A stretch of 45,873 nt of DNA from Coriobacteriaceae bacterium (GTDB taxonomy: Bacteria > Actinomycetota > Coriobacteriia > Coriobacteriales > UMGS124), in contig JAHZGC010000032.1 in the NCBI GenBank assembly GCA_019421015.1, positions 1 to 45,873 on the forward strand. Direction: 5' to 3'. Position numbers and translations under genes: made by a program. Every line of letters begins with the position of its first letter. The stretch's first letter is position 1. The notes below the pieces were generated by a model. That model was not told the origin of the DNA, ran no database searches, and worked only from the letters and a program-made list of their open reading frames with translations. Positions 17,550 through 26,397 of this stretch are shown here, in pieces.

Positions 17550-18832
17550 CTGCCATCCTCAATGCGTTCCGGGTTCCAGAGTTAAGAAAAAAGATTTTCT
17601 TTACTTTGGGGATTATCGTTCTCTATCGCATAGGGTCGTATATCCCGCTGCCCGGCATTCCATTTGAGGGCCTGGTGAGTCAGTTTGAGGCCGCTAACAC
17701 CGGTATGGCAAATACGATGGCGTTGCTCAACCTCTTTTCGGGTGGCGCGCTGTCGTATGTGTCGCTGTTCTCGCTCGGTATTATGCCGTATATCACCGCC
17801 TCCATCATCATGCAGATGATGCAGGCGGTGATTCCTTCCCTTCGTACTCTTGCTAAAGAAGGAGAGACGGGGCAGCGGAAGATTACGCAGTACACTCGCT
17901 ATCTTACAATCCTGCTTTCGTTGATTAACGCGATCGGGTACCTTCTGCTTTTTACCGGGCCTTCTTATGGCATTTCGTTTGCCAACATGGGAGTGCCTGC
18001 GGTCCTTGTCAACATCATGATTGTTTTTGGCTTTGTTGTAGGCTCAATGCTTATCATGTGGATGGGCGAGCTTATTACTCAGCATGGCGTTGGCAACGGT
18101 ATGTCGCTGATTATCTTTGCCAACATCATGTCACGTCTGCCGCAGGCCATATTCTCGTCGGTTAACTATACCAGCTATGGTGCTTTGTTTACGATTCTGA
18201 TAGTCCTGGTAATCCTTGCCGTCATTCCGCCTATCATCTTTGTTGAGCGTGGACAGCGCCGGATCCCTATCCAGTATGCAAAGCGCGTAGTCGGTCGTAG
18301 GGTCATGGGAGGCCAGACCACCTATCTCCCCATCAAGGTTAACACGGCCGGTGTGATTCCGATCATCTTTGCCTCGTCGTTGCTGTATGTTCCTGCGCAG
18401 TTGGCTGTCTTCTTCCCAACGGTAGGTTGGATTCAGGTGTTTGCCAATGCGGTGTCTGCTGGTTGGCTAAACTGGGTTCTCTCCCTGTTCCTGATCATCT
18501 TTTTCGCGTATTTTTATACGGCGATGGTGTTCAATCCGGAGGATACGGCTGACAACCTGCGGAAACAAGGCGGATTTATCCCAGGCGTGAGGCCCGGTGC
18601 GGCTACGGCAAAGTATATAAAGGATGTTTTGAACAGGATTACATTGCCGGGGGCGATTTTCCTGGCCTTGGTTGCGATTGTTCCAAGCATCTTGTTCTTC
18701 TTTACCGACAACACGCTGATTCAAGCGTTTGGCGGGACTTCGATTCTGATTATGGTCGGAGTTGCGCTCGATACCATGAGCAAGGTTGAGAGTCAGCTTA
18801 AGATGCACGACTATGAGGGTTTCTTCAAGTAG
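17543..18832 (+). CDS. secY: Preprotein translocase channel subunit SecY
   Basis: Central pore of the Sec translocon in the cytoplasmic membrane, 429 residues with ten hydrophobic spans. GTG start (17543) overlapping rplO; the product begins MLTAILNAFRVPELRKKIFFTLG. The plug region, GIMPYITASIIMQ, QHGVGNGMSLIIFANI and the cytosolic loop ERGQRRIPIQYAKR are conserved. GC content is lower than in the flanking ribosomal genes, as expected for a membrane protein. It ends in a weak terminator before adk. Confidence 0.98.
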   Translation: MLTAILNAFRVPELRKKIFFTLGIIVLYRIGSYIPLPGIPFEGLVSQFEAANTGMANTMALLNLFSGGALSYVSLFSLGIMPYITASIIMQMMQAVIPSLRTLAKEGETGQRKITQYTRYLTILLSLINAIGYLLLFTGPSYGISFANMGVPAVLVNIMIVFGFVVGSMLIMWMGELITQHGVGNGMSLIIFANIMSRLPQAIFSSVNYTSYGALFTILIVLVILAVIPPIIFVERGQRRIPIQYAKRVVGRRVMGGQTTYLPIKVNTAGVIPIIFASSLLYVPAQLAVFFPTVGWIQVFANAVSAGWLNWVLSLFLIIFFAYFYTAMVFNPEDTADNLRKQGGFIPGVRPGAATAKYIKDVLNRITLPGAIFLALVAIVPSILFFFTDNTLIQAFGGTSILIMVGVALDTMSKVESQLKMHDYEGFFK

Positions 18833-18843
18833 GCCTTTGGCCG

Positions 18844-18866
18844 GGGAGAAGCCCTCCCTTTTGTTT
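18844..18866 (+). terminator. Weak terminator between secY and adk
   Basis: GGGAG (18844-18848) / CTCCC (18854-18858) with loop AAGCC, followed by TTTTGTTT. The 5-bp stem is short, so partial read-through into adk-map is likely. Confidence 0.45.
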
Positions 18867-18901
18867 GGTGTTCAAATCAATGAATGAGCGAGGAGAACGC
18901 A

Positions 18902-19531
18902 ATGAACCTGATTCTTTTGGGTGCTCCTGGTGCTGGCAAAGGCACTCAGTCGCAGATGCTCGTCGAGGAGTTCGAGATTCCGCACATCTCGACGGGTGAC
19001 ATACTGCGCGCTGCTGTCAAAAACGGTACTCCGCTTGGTCTGAAAGCAAAGGGATACATGGATGCCGGAGAGCTGGTGCCCGATGCCCTTATCATTGACC
19101 TCATGAAGGAGCGCCTCGCTGAGCCCGATGCCCAGAAGGGCTTTATCCTTGATGGGTTCCCCCGCACGACCACCCAGGCGGCTGCGCTTGACACGGCCCT
19201 GGCTGCTGACGGTCGTCGCATCGACCATGCCATCGCCATCGTGGTCCCTGATGAAAAGATCGTCGAGCGCCTCTCGTCCCGTAGGGTTTGCAAGGCCTGC
19301 GGCTATACCGGCACCGCTGTCGACGAGACCTGCCCTGTTTGTGGGGGAGAGATGTACCAGCGTGACGATGACAAGCCCGAGACTATTCAGAACCGTCTGA
19401 ACGTCTACGAAAAGTCGACCGCGCCTCTGGTTGACTACTATAAGGGTGCCGGGGTTTTGGCTGAGATTAACGGCGACCGTCCGGTGGCCGAGGTCTACGC
19501 CGATGTGAAAGCTGCCATCGCGAATGATTAA
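18902..19531 (+). CDS. adk: Adenylate kinase
   Basis: Interconverts ATP + AMP and 2 ADP; 209 residues. P-loop GAPGAGKGT (7-15), AMP-site GDILR (32-36), and DGFPRT (84-89). The LID carries four cysteines (130, 133, 144, 147) forming the zinc site found in many Gram-positive kinases. ATG 18902 is preferred over in-frame ATG 18884, because AGGAG (18891-18895) lies between them. The stop overlaps the map start by 8 bases. Confidence 0.97.
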   Translation: MNLILLGAPGAGKGTQSQMLVEEFEIPHISTGDILRAAVKNGTPLGLKAKGYMDAGELVPDALIIDLMKERLAEPDAQKGFILDGFPRTTTQAAALDTALAADGRRIDHAIAIVVPDEKIVERLSSRRVCKACGYTGTAVDETCPVCGGEMYQRDDDKPETIQNRLNVYEKSTAPLVDYYKGAGVLAEINGDRPVAEVYADVKAAIAND

Positions 19532-20321
19532 GCTCAAGTCGCCCGAAGATATCGAGGGCATGCGCCGCTGCGGAGCGCTATCCAAGCAGGTTTTGAGACT
19601 TGCCGGCTCAATGGTGAAGCCCGGTGTGTCTACCTTGGAGATTGACAAGTTCTGCGAAGATTTTATCCGCATGCACGGTGGCGTGCCGGCATTCAAGGGC
19701 TATGGCGGTTTTCCTGGGACGATCTGCGCCTCGGTCAATGACGAGGTCGTTCACGGCATTCCATCCTCTGATCGGGTGCTTGCCGATGGCGACATCCTTT
19801 CGATCGACACCGGTGCTACGGTAGACGGTTGGGTTGGCGACAACGCATGGACCTTTGCCGTCGGTCATATCTCCGACGAACACAAGGCCCTGTTGGAGGT
19901 CACGAGGGATTGCCTCGCTCTCGGTATCGAGCAGGCGGTCCCCGGCAATCATCTTGGTGATATCGGCTATGCCATTCAATCGTACGCCGAAAAGCATGGC
20001 TATGGAGTTATCCGTGAGTATGTTGGCCATGGCATCGGGCGGCATATGCATGAGGAACCGAATGTGCCCAACTATGGACGCAAGGGCCACGGTGTTAAGC
20101 TCGAGGTCGGTATGTGCCTTGCCATCGAGCCTATGATTACCTTGGGTAAGCGCCATGTCCATACGCTGCGTAATGGCTGGACTGTTGTGACCAATGACGG
20201 TGGAGCGGCTGCACACTTTGAAAATACCGTTGCCATAACCAAAGACGGGCCGATCATCACGACGGTTGAACCCGGGTTTGACCCATTGGATGTAGATGAG
20301 GGAAGGAACGCTTCTTGTTAA
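19524..20321 (+). CDS. map: Methionine aminopeptidase, type I
   Basis: Removes the N-terminal Met from new proteins; 265 residues. All five metal ligands are visible: Asp95, Asp106, His169, Glu202 and Glu233, plus the active-site His77. The motifs DTGATVDGWVGDNAW, GHGIGRHMHEEPNVPN and AIEPM are intact. The start lies inside the adk 3' end, so the two genes are co-translated. The usual adk-map-infA order is kept. Confidence 0.97.
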   Translation: MIKLKSPEDIEGMRRCGALSKQVLRLAGSMVKPGVSTLEIDKFCEDFIRMHGGVPAFKGYGGFPGTICASVNDEVVHGIPSSDRVLADGDILSIDTGATVDGWVGDNAWTFAVGHISDEHKALLEVTRDCLALGIEQAVPGNHLGDIGYAIQSYAEKHGYGVIREYVGHGIGRHMHEEPNVPNYGRKGHGVKLEVGMCLAIEPMITLGKRHVHTLRNGWTVVTNDGGAAAHFENTVAITKDGPIITTVEPGFDPLDVDEGRNASC

Positions 20322-20427
20322 TCCCCAATGACTCTGAATGGGCATAATTTGTAGGACTGGCTTTTTCGTGATGTACGGTGTAGTATATGCTGTCGCTGTA
20401 TGCTCTACTTATAGAAAGTGATGTGTT

Positions 20428-20646
20428 GTGAAGCGAGAAGATGCAATTGAGCTGGAAGGTACGGTTGTGGAACCGTTGCCCAATGCCATGTTCAAGGTTG
20501 AGCTTGAGAACGGCCATACCGTTTTAGCTCATATTTCTGGCAAGATTCGAATGAACTATATTCGAATCCTTCCGGGTGACAAGGTTGTTTTGGAGCTTTC
20601 TCCTTACGACCTTTCTCGTGGGCGCATTACCTATCGTTATAAGTAG
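20428..20646 (+). CDS. infA: Translation initiation factor IF-1
   Basis: IF-1, 72 residues, an OB-fold protein blocking the A site during initiation. GTG start (20428); begins MKREDAIELEGTV and ends RGRITYRYK, both typical. The SD is weak (AGAAAGTGA). A 106-base gap from map contains an AT-rich TATATG-like -10 at about 20384-20389 without a clear -35, so a separate promoter is possible but unproven. Confidence 0.97.
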   Translation: MKREDAIELEGTVVEPLPNAMFKVELENGHTVLAHISGKIRMNYIRILPGDKVVLELSPYDLSRGRITYRYK

Positions 20647-20793
20647 GATTGTTCCTTCACTTTTTTGTTTTGCTTCCGACGGGCTGTTTTATACGCGCAG
20701 GAAGTAAACTTTTGCATGCGTAAGTTTTAAGGCAATAACGTCTGCGGCTGGACGACTAGATATATGTAGGATCGAACCGAAAGGAAAAGGGCA

Positions 20794-20907
20794 ATGAAAG
20801 TACGTCCTTCGGTCAAGAAGATGTGCGATAAGTGCAAGATTATTCGTCGCCATGGCAAGCTTCTCGTTGTGTGCGAGAACCCGCGCCATAAGCAGCGTCA
20901 GGGTTAA
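20794..20907 (+). CDS. rpmJ: 50S ribosomal protein L36, zinc type
   Basis: L36, 37 residues, among the smallest ribosomal proteins. MKVRPSVKKMCDKCK start and CENPRHKQRQG end. The zinc ligands are C11, C14, C27 and H32 (C+ form). SD AAAGGAAAAGGG. The 147 bases after infA are AT-rich and hold no gene; a promoter there is possible but no good hexamer pair is seen. Confidence 0.97.
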   Translation: MKVRPSVKKMCDKCKIIRRHGKLLVVCENPRHKQRQG

Positions 20908-20921
20908 GAGAGGAGAGAACG

Positions 20922-21293
20922 TTGGCCCGTATCTTTGGTGTCGACCTTCCGCGTGAGAAGCGCGTTGAGATCGGCCTTACGTATATCTATGGCATCGGTC
21001 GTACCACTGCTTCCAAGCTGTGCGCAGAGACCGGCGTGAACCCCGATACCCGTGTCAAGGACCTGACTGAGGACGAGGTCACGAGGCTTCGCGATGCTAT
21101 CGACGGCAAGATCATGGTCGAGGGCGACCTCCGTCGTGAGCAGAGCCAGAACATCAAGCGTCTGATGGAGATTGGCTGCTATCGCGGCCTGCGTCATCGT
21201 AAGGGTCTTCCGGTCCGCGGCCAGCGCACCCACACCAACGCTCGTACCCGCAAGGGTCCCCGTCGTCAAATCGGTGCGAAGAAGAGGGGCTAA
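20922..21293 (+). CDS. rpsM: 30S ribosomal protein S13
   Basis: S13, 123 residues, in the 30S head, contacting P-site tRNA. TTG start after AGGAGAG; the product begins MARIFGVDLPREKRVEIGL. The helix-turn motif YIYGIGRTTASKLC and the C-terminal GLRHRKGLPVRGQRTHTNARTRKG are diagnostic. Confidence 0.98.
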   Translation: MARIFGVDLPREKRVEIGLTYIYGIGRTTASKLCAETGVNPDTRVKDLTEDEVTRLRDAIDGKIMVEGDLRREQSQNIKRLMEIGCYRGLRHRKGLPVRGQRTHTNARTRKGPRRQIGAKKRG

Positions 21294-21299
21294 AGTACT

Positions 21300-21701
21300 A
21301 TGGCAACCAACAAGAAGGCGGTCCGTACGCGTATCAAGCGCGCCGACCGTAAGAACATCGCTGTGGGTCAGGCCCACATCAAGAGCTCGTTCAACAACAC
21401 CATTGTGTCCATCACGGACCCCCAGGGCAACGTGATTGCATGGCAGTCTGCAGGCACCGTGGGTTTCAAGGGCTCCCGTAAGTCGACCCCCTTCGCAGCC
21501 CAGATGGCTGCCGAGGCTTGCGCCAAGGCTGCCCAGGAGCACGGTATGCGCAAGGTCGCCGTGTTCGTCAAGGGCCCGGGCTCTGGCCGTGAGACTGCAA
21601 TCCGTTCGCTTCAGGCAGCCGGTCTCGAGGTTACGAGCATTCAGGACAAGACCCCCACTCCGCACAACGGTTGCCGTCCGCGCAAGCGTCGTCGCGTGTA
21701 A
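21300..21701 (+). CDS. rpsK: 30S ribosomal protein S11
   Basis: S11, 133 residues, on the 30S platform by the Shine-Dalgarno helix. NVIAWQSAGTVGFKGSRKSTP and the ending DKTPTPHNGCRPRKRRRV are diagnostic. It starts 6 bases after the rpsM stop in the usual alpha-operon order rpsM-rpsK-rpsD-rpoA-rplQ. Confidence 0.98.
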   Translation: MATNKKAVRTRIKRADRKNIAVGQAHIKSSFNNTIVSITDPQGNVIAWQSAGTVGFKGSRKSTPFAAQMAAEACAKAAQEHGMRKVAVFVKGPGSGRETAIRSLQAAGLEVTSIQDKTPTPHNGCRPRKRRRV

Positions 21702-21721
21702 GTAAGGAAGGATAACCAACT

Positions 21722-22318
21722 ATGGCAGTGGATAGGACCCCTGTACTTAAGCGGTGCCGGGCCCTGGGTATTGACCCTATCGTCATGGGCTATACCAAGG
21801 AGTCCAAGCGTCAGCCTCAGAAGCGTCGCCGTCGTCAGGAGAGCGAGTACGGCACCCAGCTTCGCGAGAAGCAGAAGGCCAAGTTTATCTACGGCGTTCT
21901 CGAGAAGCAGTTCCATATGTATTACGAGAAGGCCCTCCGTATGCCCGGCATCACCGGTAACAACCTGATGTCGCTTCTGGAGACCCGTCTCGATAGCGTC
22001 GTCTTCCGTCTGGGCTTTGCCCGCACCCGTCGTGAGGCCCGTCAGACCGTCGGTCATGGTCACATCTTTGTGAACGGCCGCCGTGTCGACATCCCCTCGT
22101 ATCGCGTGAAGGCCGGCGACGTCGTTGCTGTTGCTCCCAAGGCTCGCGACCTGCTTGTCATCAAGAGCGCTCTGGTTTCCTCTGAGAACCGTCAGGTTCC
22201 CAGCTGGCTCGAGCTTGACATCGAGAAGCTTCAGGGCTCGGTGCTCAATATCCCCACGCGTGACCAGATCGACATGGACATCCAGGAGCAGCTTATCGTC
22301 GAGCTTTACTCGAAGTAA
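21722..22318 (+). CDS. rpsD: 30S ribosomal protein S4
   Basis: S4, 198 residues, a primary 16S rRNA binder and, in E. coli, alpha-operon repressor. The S4 RNA-binding domain includes LDSVVFRLGFARTRREARQ and VNGRRVDIPSYRVKAGD. The N-terminal region has a single cysteine, so it is the C-minus, zinc-free form. SD AAGGAAGGA. Confidence 0.98.
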   Translation: MAVDRTPVLKRCRALGIDPIVMGYTKESKRQPQKRRRRQESEYGTQLREKQKAKFIYGVLEKQFHMYYEKALRMPGITGNNLMSLLETRLDSVVFRLGFARTRREARQTVGHGHIFVNGRRVDIPSYRVKAGDVVAVAPKARDLLVIKSALVSSENRQVPSWLELDIEKLQGSVLNIPTRDQIDMDIQEQLIVELYSK

Positions 22319-22350
22319 TCTGCGGCCAAGGAGTCTGGAGGTACTACTAC

Positions 22351-23292
22351 ATGTCAGAGTTCATCAGGCCCCAGGTAATCGTCGAGAATATCAGCGACTC
22401 TTTCGCGCGTTTCACGGTCGAGCCTCTTGAGCGTGGTTTTGGTGACACGTTGGGCAACTCCCTGCGCCGCGTGCTGCTCTCTTCGCTCGATGGTGCTGCC
22501 GTCGAGGCAATCCACATCGAGGGTGTCCAGCATGAGTTCCAGGCGCTGAAGGGCGTGCGTGAGGACGTCACCGACATCGTCCTGAACGTTAAGGGACTTG
22601 TCTTCAAGGCCAACGGCCTTGGTGACGAGGCGACGGCGACCATCGATATCGACGGTCCGACCGTTGTGACCGGCGACGATTTCTTTGTGCCTGCGGAGTT
22701 TGACCTCGTCAATCCCGAGCATGTGATTGCAACGCTTGAGGACGGTGTGCATCTGACGATGTCGATGCGCATCGGAACCGGTCGCGGCTATGTGCCCGGC
22801 GAGATGAATGCACGTTCCGATGACTCCATCGGAATCATCCACGTGGATTCGCTGTTCTCGCCGGTCCGTCGCTGCACCAAGCTGGTTGAGCCGTGCCGCG
22901 TTGGTCAGCGTACCGACTACGACAGCCTTGTTCTTGAGGTTGAAACCAATGGCGCGATCAGTCCGTCCGAGGCGCTCGTGCAGGCAGCAAACATCGTTAA
23001 CCAGCATGTGAATGCGTTCCTCACGCTTACTGCCGTTGCCGATGTTCCCGAGGAGACCTCCATCTTTGCTCAGGAAGAGACCAGCGACAACGTCGAGCTG
23101 GACAAGAGGATCGACGACCTCGACCTCTCGGTGCGCTCCTTCAATTGCCTGAAGCGCGCTGGCATCCACTCGGTCCGTCAGCTGCTCGATTTCAGCGAGA
23201 ACGACCTGCTCAATATTCGCAATTTTGGTGTCAAGTCCATTGAAGAGGTCAAGGACAAGCTTGCCTCCATGGGCATGGGCCTTAAGCAGTAA
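22351..23292 (+). CDS. rpoA: RNA polymerase alpha subunit
   Basis: Alpha subunit, 313 residues: N-terminal assembly domain (about 1-230, with LERGFGDTLGNSLRRVLLSS) and C-terminal DNA/activator-binding domain (about 250-313, RSFNCLKRAGIHSVRQLL and KSIEEVKDKL). SD CTGGAGG. Its C-terminal helix-hairpin-helix is the comparator for the similar segment found in the extended tail of RpoC at the left edge of the window. Confidence 0.98.
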   Translation: MSEFIRPQVIVENISDSFARFTVEPLERGFGDTLGNSLRRVLLSSLDGAAVEAIHIEGVQHEFQALKGVREDVTDIVLNVKGLVFKANGLGDEATATIDIDGPTVVTGDDFFVPAEFDLVNPEHVIATLEDGVHLTMSMRIGTGRGYVPGEMNARSDDSIGIIHVDSLFSPVRRCTKLVEPCRVGQRTDYDSLVLEVETNGAISPSEALVQAANIVNQHVNAFLTLTAVADVPEETSIFAQEETSDNVELDKRIDDLDLSVRSFNCLKRAGIHSVRQLLDFSENDLLNIRNFGVKSIEEVKDKLASMGMGLKQ

Positions 23293-23306
23293 AACGGGAG
23301 ATAACC

Positions 23307-23837
23307 ATGGCACGACACATTAAGCACGCCGGCGGCAAGATTGGTACCGACGCTTCGCATACCAAACTGATGAAGCGCAACCTGGTTTGCTCGCTGTTCC
23401 TGAACGACCGCATCAAGACCACCGAGACGCGCGCCAAGGTTATCCGCGGCGATGTTGACCGTGTGATCACCTGGGCCAAGAAGGGCGACCTGCACTCTCG
23501 TCGTCTGGCCATTGCCAAGCTGAACAACAAGGAAGTTGTTCGCGAGGTCTTTGAGAAGGTCGAGCAGGGCATGTGGGCCGACCGCTGCTGCGGTTTTACT
23601 CGCATCTATAAGCTCGGCCCTCGTAAGGGCGACAACGCCCCCATGGTCATCATGGAGCTTGTCACCGAGCCTTGCACCCCCAAGAAGAAGGCTGTTGCTG
23701 AGCCTGTTGAGGAAGCAAAGCTGGTGGCTGAGGCTAAGATCGTTGAGGACGAGACCCTTACCGAGCCCGAGCTTCCTGCCTCCGACGAGGCCGCCGCTCC
23801 CGCTGAGGACGAGGCTAAGGACAAGGCCGAGGCTTAA
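23307..23837 (+). CDS. rplQ: 50S ribosomal protein L17 with acidic tail
   Basis: L17, 176 residues; the ribosomal core ends near residue 120. It begins MARHIKHAGGKIGTDASHT with the RNLVCSLFLNDRIKTTETRAK block. Residues 121-176 are an Ala/Glu/Pro/Lys-rich, mostly acidic tail predicted to be disordered, resembling tails on some actinobacterial L17 proteins. Last gene of the alpha group, followed by a strong terminator. Confidence 0.97.
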   Translation: MARHIKHAGGKIGTDASHTKLMKRNLVCSLFLNDRIKTTETRAKVIRGDVDRVITWAKKGDLHSRRLAIAKLNNKEVVREVFEKVEQGMWADRCCGFTRIYKLGPRKGDNAPMVIMELVTEPCTPKKKAVAEPVEEAKLVAEAKIVEDETLTEPELPASDEAAAPAEDEAKDKAEA

Positions 23838-23873
23838 CCGACCGGTTGGTTCTTTGCAGTAGGGGTGATATGG

Positions 23874-23904
23874 CGAAGGGGTCCCGCGGGGCCCCTTCGT
23901 TTTT
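23874..23904 (+). terminator. Strong terminator after rplQ
   Basis: CGAAGGGG (23874-23881) / CCCCTTCG (23892-23899), with an inner TCCCGCGGGG that can extend the stem, then TTTTT. It lies only 23 bases before the next gene's ATG. A weak TTGGTT-N17-TATGGC pair just upstream means it might instead act as a leader attenuator for the ECF gene. Confidence 0.85.
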
Positions 23905-23927
23905 CGAAAACCTGTTTTGGGGACGCT

Positions 23928-25604
23928 ATGTTGGAGATGCGCGACGTCACCGTTGGGTACCACGACCCTATTCTCCGTTCGGTAAGCCTTACGGTTGACA
24001 AAGGGGAGCGCCTTGCTGTTTTGGGTGCGAACGGGTCTGGCAAGTCGACGTTGCTTCGATGCGCTTGCGCTCAGATCGACGTCCAGCAGGGGGTTTTGGT
24101 TCTTGATGGGGTTCCGGTTGTCGATCGCGCTTCTAGGACGGGCCTGCGCGAACGCGTAGGCTACGTGGGACAGGACCCCGACGACCAGATGGTTTCGTCG
24201 CTGGTCTTTGACGAGGTGGCGTTTGGCCCGTGCAACCTGGGCTGGAAGCCCGAGCGTATTCGTGAGGCCGTACGTCGATCGCTGGCCCTATGCGAACTGA
24301 CGGGTTTTGACGACCGGGATGTCTCCACCCTGTCGGGTGGCCAGAGACAGCGGGTGGCCATCGCGGGGGTCTTGGCCATGGAGCCCGACTACCTACTGCT
24401 GGACGAGCCTTGCGCGATGCTCGATGCGCTTTCTCGCAGCTCCGTGACCTATGCCCTGGAGCGTGCCCACGAGGCGGGGACGGCAATCGTTCAGGTGACT
24501 CACGAGCTCGAGGACGTTCTTGCCTATGACCGTCTTGTCGTGCTTGGAGAGGGCGGCCTAGCCTGGGAGGGTTCTCCCACTGAATTCGTGCTCGACGATG
24601 CGGCTGTGAGAAAGTCGGGATGCCTGGTCTCGGACTGGCTTAAGCTAGCCCGCACGCTTGTAAAGGAGGGGCTGCTTTCGGAGGACGCCGACCTAACGGA
24701 CCCCTGTTCGTGTGCCGCACAGGTTTTTGCGCGTGGGACGGCTCGTGAAATCGCGGAGCTGTTGCCGGGCGAGGGGTTGTGCCCGAGGGGTTGTCGTACC
24801 CCAGGGCAACTCGTTAAGGAGGCCCTCATGGCAGACGAGGTCGCGTTCTCTTACGGTGTGCGACGCGGGGCTGAGGCGACGGTCCGTAACGTGAACGTCA
24901 AACTGGAATCGGGCCGCGTGGTCCTTATGGTCGGGATAACCGGTTCAGGTAAGTCGACGGTGGCAAAGTTGCTTTCTGGATTGTTGCGGCCCGGTCGGGG
25001 CGAGGTCACGTTGGCGGCCAGGCCAGTCGAGGCAGGACAGGTGGGCTACTCCTTTCAAAGCGCAGACGACCAGCTGTTTGCCGACACGGTGTTGGCGGAC
25101 GTCGCGTTTGGCCCCAAGAATGTGGGGCTGACCGCCGATGAGGCCGAAAGACGGGCCCGCCGTGCCTTGCGTCGCGTTGGCATGGATCCCGACCTCTATG
25201 GGTCGCGCAGCCCCTTCGCCCTTTCGGGAGGACAGAGGAGAAGGGTGGCGCTTGCGGGGGTGTTTGCGCTGGAGTCGCCCTTTGTCGTGCTGGACGAGCC
25301 CACGGTCGGGCTCGATGCGTCGGGCCTTGCCGACCTTGAGCGGATGGTTCGGGAGCTGACGGCCGCGGGGGCGGGGGTCCTCATGGTGTCGCACGACCTC
25401 GACCGGCTGCTGCCCCTTGCCGACGACGTGGTTGCGATGGCCGAAGGCGAGGTGCTTTGGAGCGGCTCGGCCGAGGAGCTGTCGGGCCAGCCTGACCGGC
25501 TCGGCGGCTGGGGGGTGGCGGCGTTCTCGAGACTCCGCGAGTTTCAAAACGAGCTTCGGCGGCTTCGGGACTTGAAGAAAGGAAGCGCTCTCGATGCTCG
25601 TTGA
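23928..25604 (+). CDS. ECF transporter ATPase, two fused EcfA domains
   Basis: Energises uptake of a vitamin or metal through an energy-coupling-factor transporter; cytoplasmic, membrane-associated. In 558 residues it has two complete ABC units. Domain 1: Walker A GANGSGKST, signature LSGGQRQR, Walker B YLLLDEP. Domain 2: Walker A GITGSGKST, signature LSGGQRRR, Walker B VVLDEP. The fusion resembles the YkoD type. ATG 23928 (MLEMRDVTVGY) is chosen because upstream in-frame codons run through the terminator. It overlaps the EcfT gene by 11 bases. No S component is nearby, so the substrate cannot be named; the module may serve dispersed S proteins. Confidence 0.9.
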   Translation: MLEMRDVTVGYHDPILRSVSLTVDKGERLAVLGANGSGKSTLLRCACAQIDVQQGVLVLDGVPVVDRASRTGLRERVGYVGQDPDDQMVSSLVFDEVAFGPCNLGWKPERIREAVRRSLALCELTGFDDRDVSTLSGGQRQRVAIAGVLAMEPDYLLLDEPCAMLDALSRSSVTYALERAHEAGTAIVQVTHELEDVLAYDRLVVLGEGGLAWEGSPTEFVLDDAAVRKSGCLVSDWLKLARTLVKEGLLSEDADLTDPCSCAAQVFARGTAREIAELLPGEGLCPRGCRTPGQLVKEALMADEVAFSYGVRRGAEATVRNVNVKLESGRVVLMVGITGSGKSTVAKLLSGLLRPGRGEVTLAARPVEAGQVGYSFQSADDQLFADTVLADVAFGPKNVGLTADEAERRARRALRRVGMDPDLYGSRSPFALSGGQRRRVALAGVFALESPFVVLDEPTVGLDASGLADLERMVRELTAAGAGVLMVSHDLDRLLPLADDVVAMAEGEVLWSGSAEELSGQPDRLGGWGVAAFSRLREFQNELRRLRDLKKGSALDAR

Positions 25605-26388
25605 CGGCGGTCCCTTGGGCTCCTATAGGGCAGGCGCCACGGCGCTGCACCGGTTGGACGCGCGGGTCAAAGTGACCCTTCTGTTTGTATGGACGGCAGC
25701 GGTGCTCTCGATGGCCTCCTGGTGGATGCTGGCTGCCGCGGTGGCCGGGGTGCTCTGCGCGGTCCAGGCTGCTGGTATCGAGGTATCGCGTGCGGTGCGC
25801 AGCCTGGCACCCGTGGCGCTCGTCTTGCTGGTAATCTTGGTGGCAAACTCGCTGCGTTTTGACGGTACCGGCGGCTGGGGCCTCTGGGGCGATCTGGGCG
25901 TTTCGCCCGAAGGCCTTGAGGGGGGCGGGAAGATTGTGGTACGCATCGGGCTCATGGTGCTTCTGAGCCTCCTGGTGACGGCGACCACGAGCGCGGCGCA
26001 GCTCATGGAGGCGTTTCTGAGCCTGACAGGGCCTTTGAGGCGTTTTGGGGTGCCGGTCGACGACGTGGCCACGATGCTCTCGATCGCGCTGCGGTTCATT
26101 CCCGTGTGCGGCGAGCAGCTCGAGCGGGTGGCCATGGCGCAACGGGCCCGTGGGGCGCGCGTGGGGCAGGGAGGCCCCGTCGCGCGCGTGACCTCGTGGG
26201 TCCCGGTCATGATTCCGGTGTTCGTGGGGCTGTTCAGGCGTTCCGACGCTTTGTCGAACGCGATGGTGGCGCGTTGCTACCGAGGAAAGGGGCGCACCTG
26301 CCTCACGACCTCCCGAATGGGCGCGACGGACGTCGCCGTGCTTGTGGTGGGGTTGGCGGCTGCCGTGGCCGTATGGGTTTTAGGGTAG
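25594..26388 (+). CDS. ECF transporter transmembrane subunit EcfT
   Basis: Membrane coupling subunit (CbiQ/EcfT family), 264 residues with about five hydrophobic spans. Two coupling motifs with the Ala-Arg-Gly pattern are visible: AQRARGAR (near 185) and CYRGKGRT (near 230), which contact the two ATPase halves. The start overlaps the fused ATPase. The order rplQ-ecfA-ecfT-truA matches the conserved Gram-positive arrangement. Confidence 0.9.
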   Translation: MLVDGGPLGSYRAGATALHRLDARVKVTLLFVWTAAVLSMASWWMLAAAVAGVLCAVQAAGIEVSRAVRSLAPVALVLLVILVANSLRFDGTGGWGLWGDLGVSPEGLEGGGKIVVRIGLMVLLSLLVTATTSAAQLMEAFLSLTGPLRRFGVPVDDVATMLSIALRFIPVCGEQLERVAMAQRARGARVGQGGPVARVTSWVPVMIPVFVGLFRRSDALSNAMVARCYRGKGRTCLTTSRMGATDVAVLVVGLAAAVAVWVLG

Positions 26389-26397
26389 TCGGCACGT

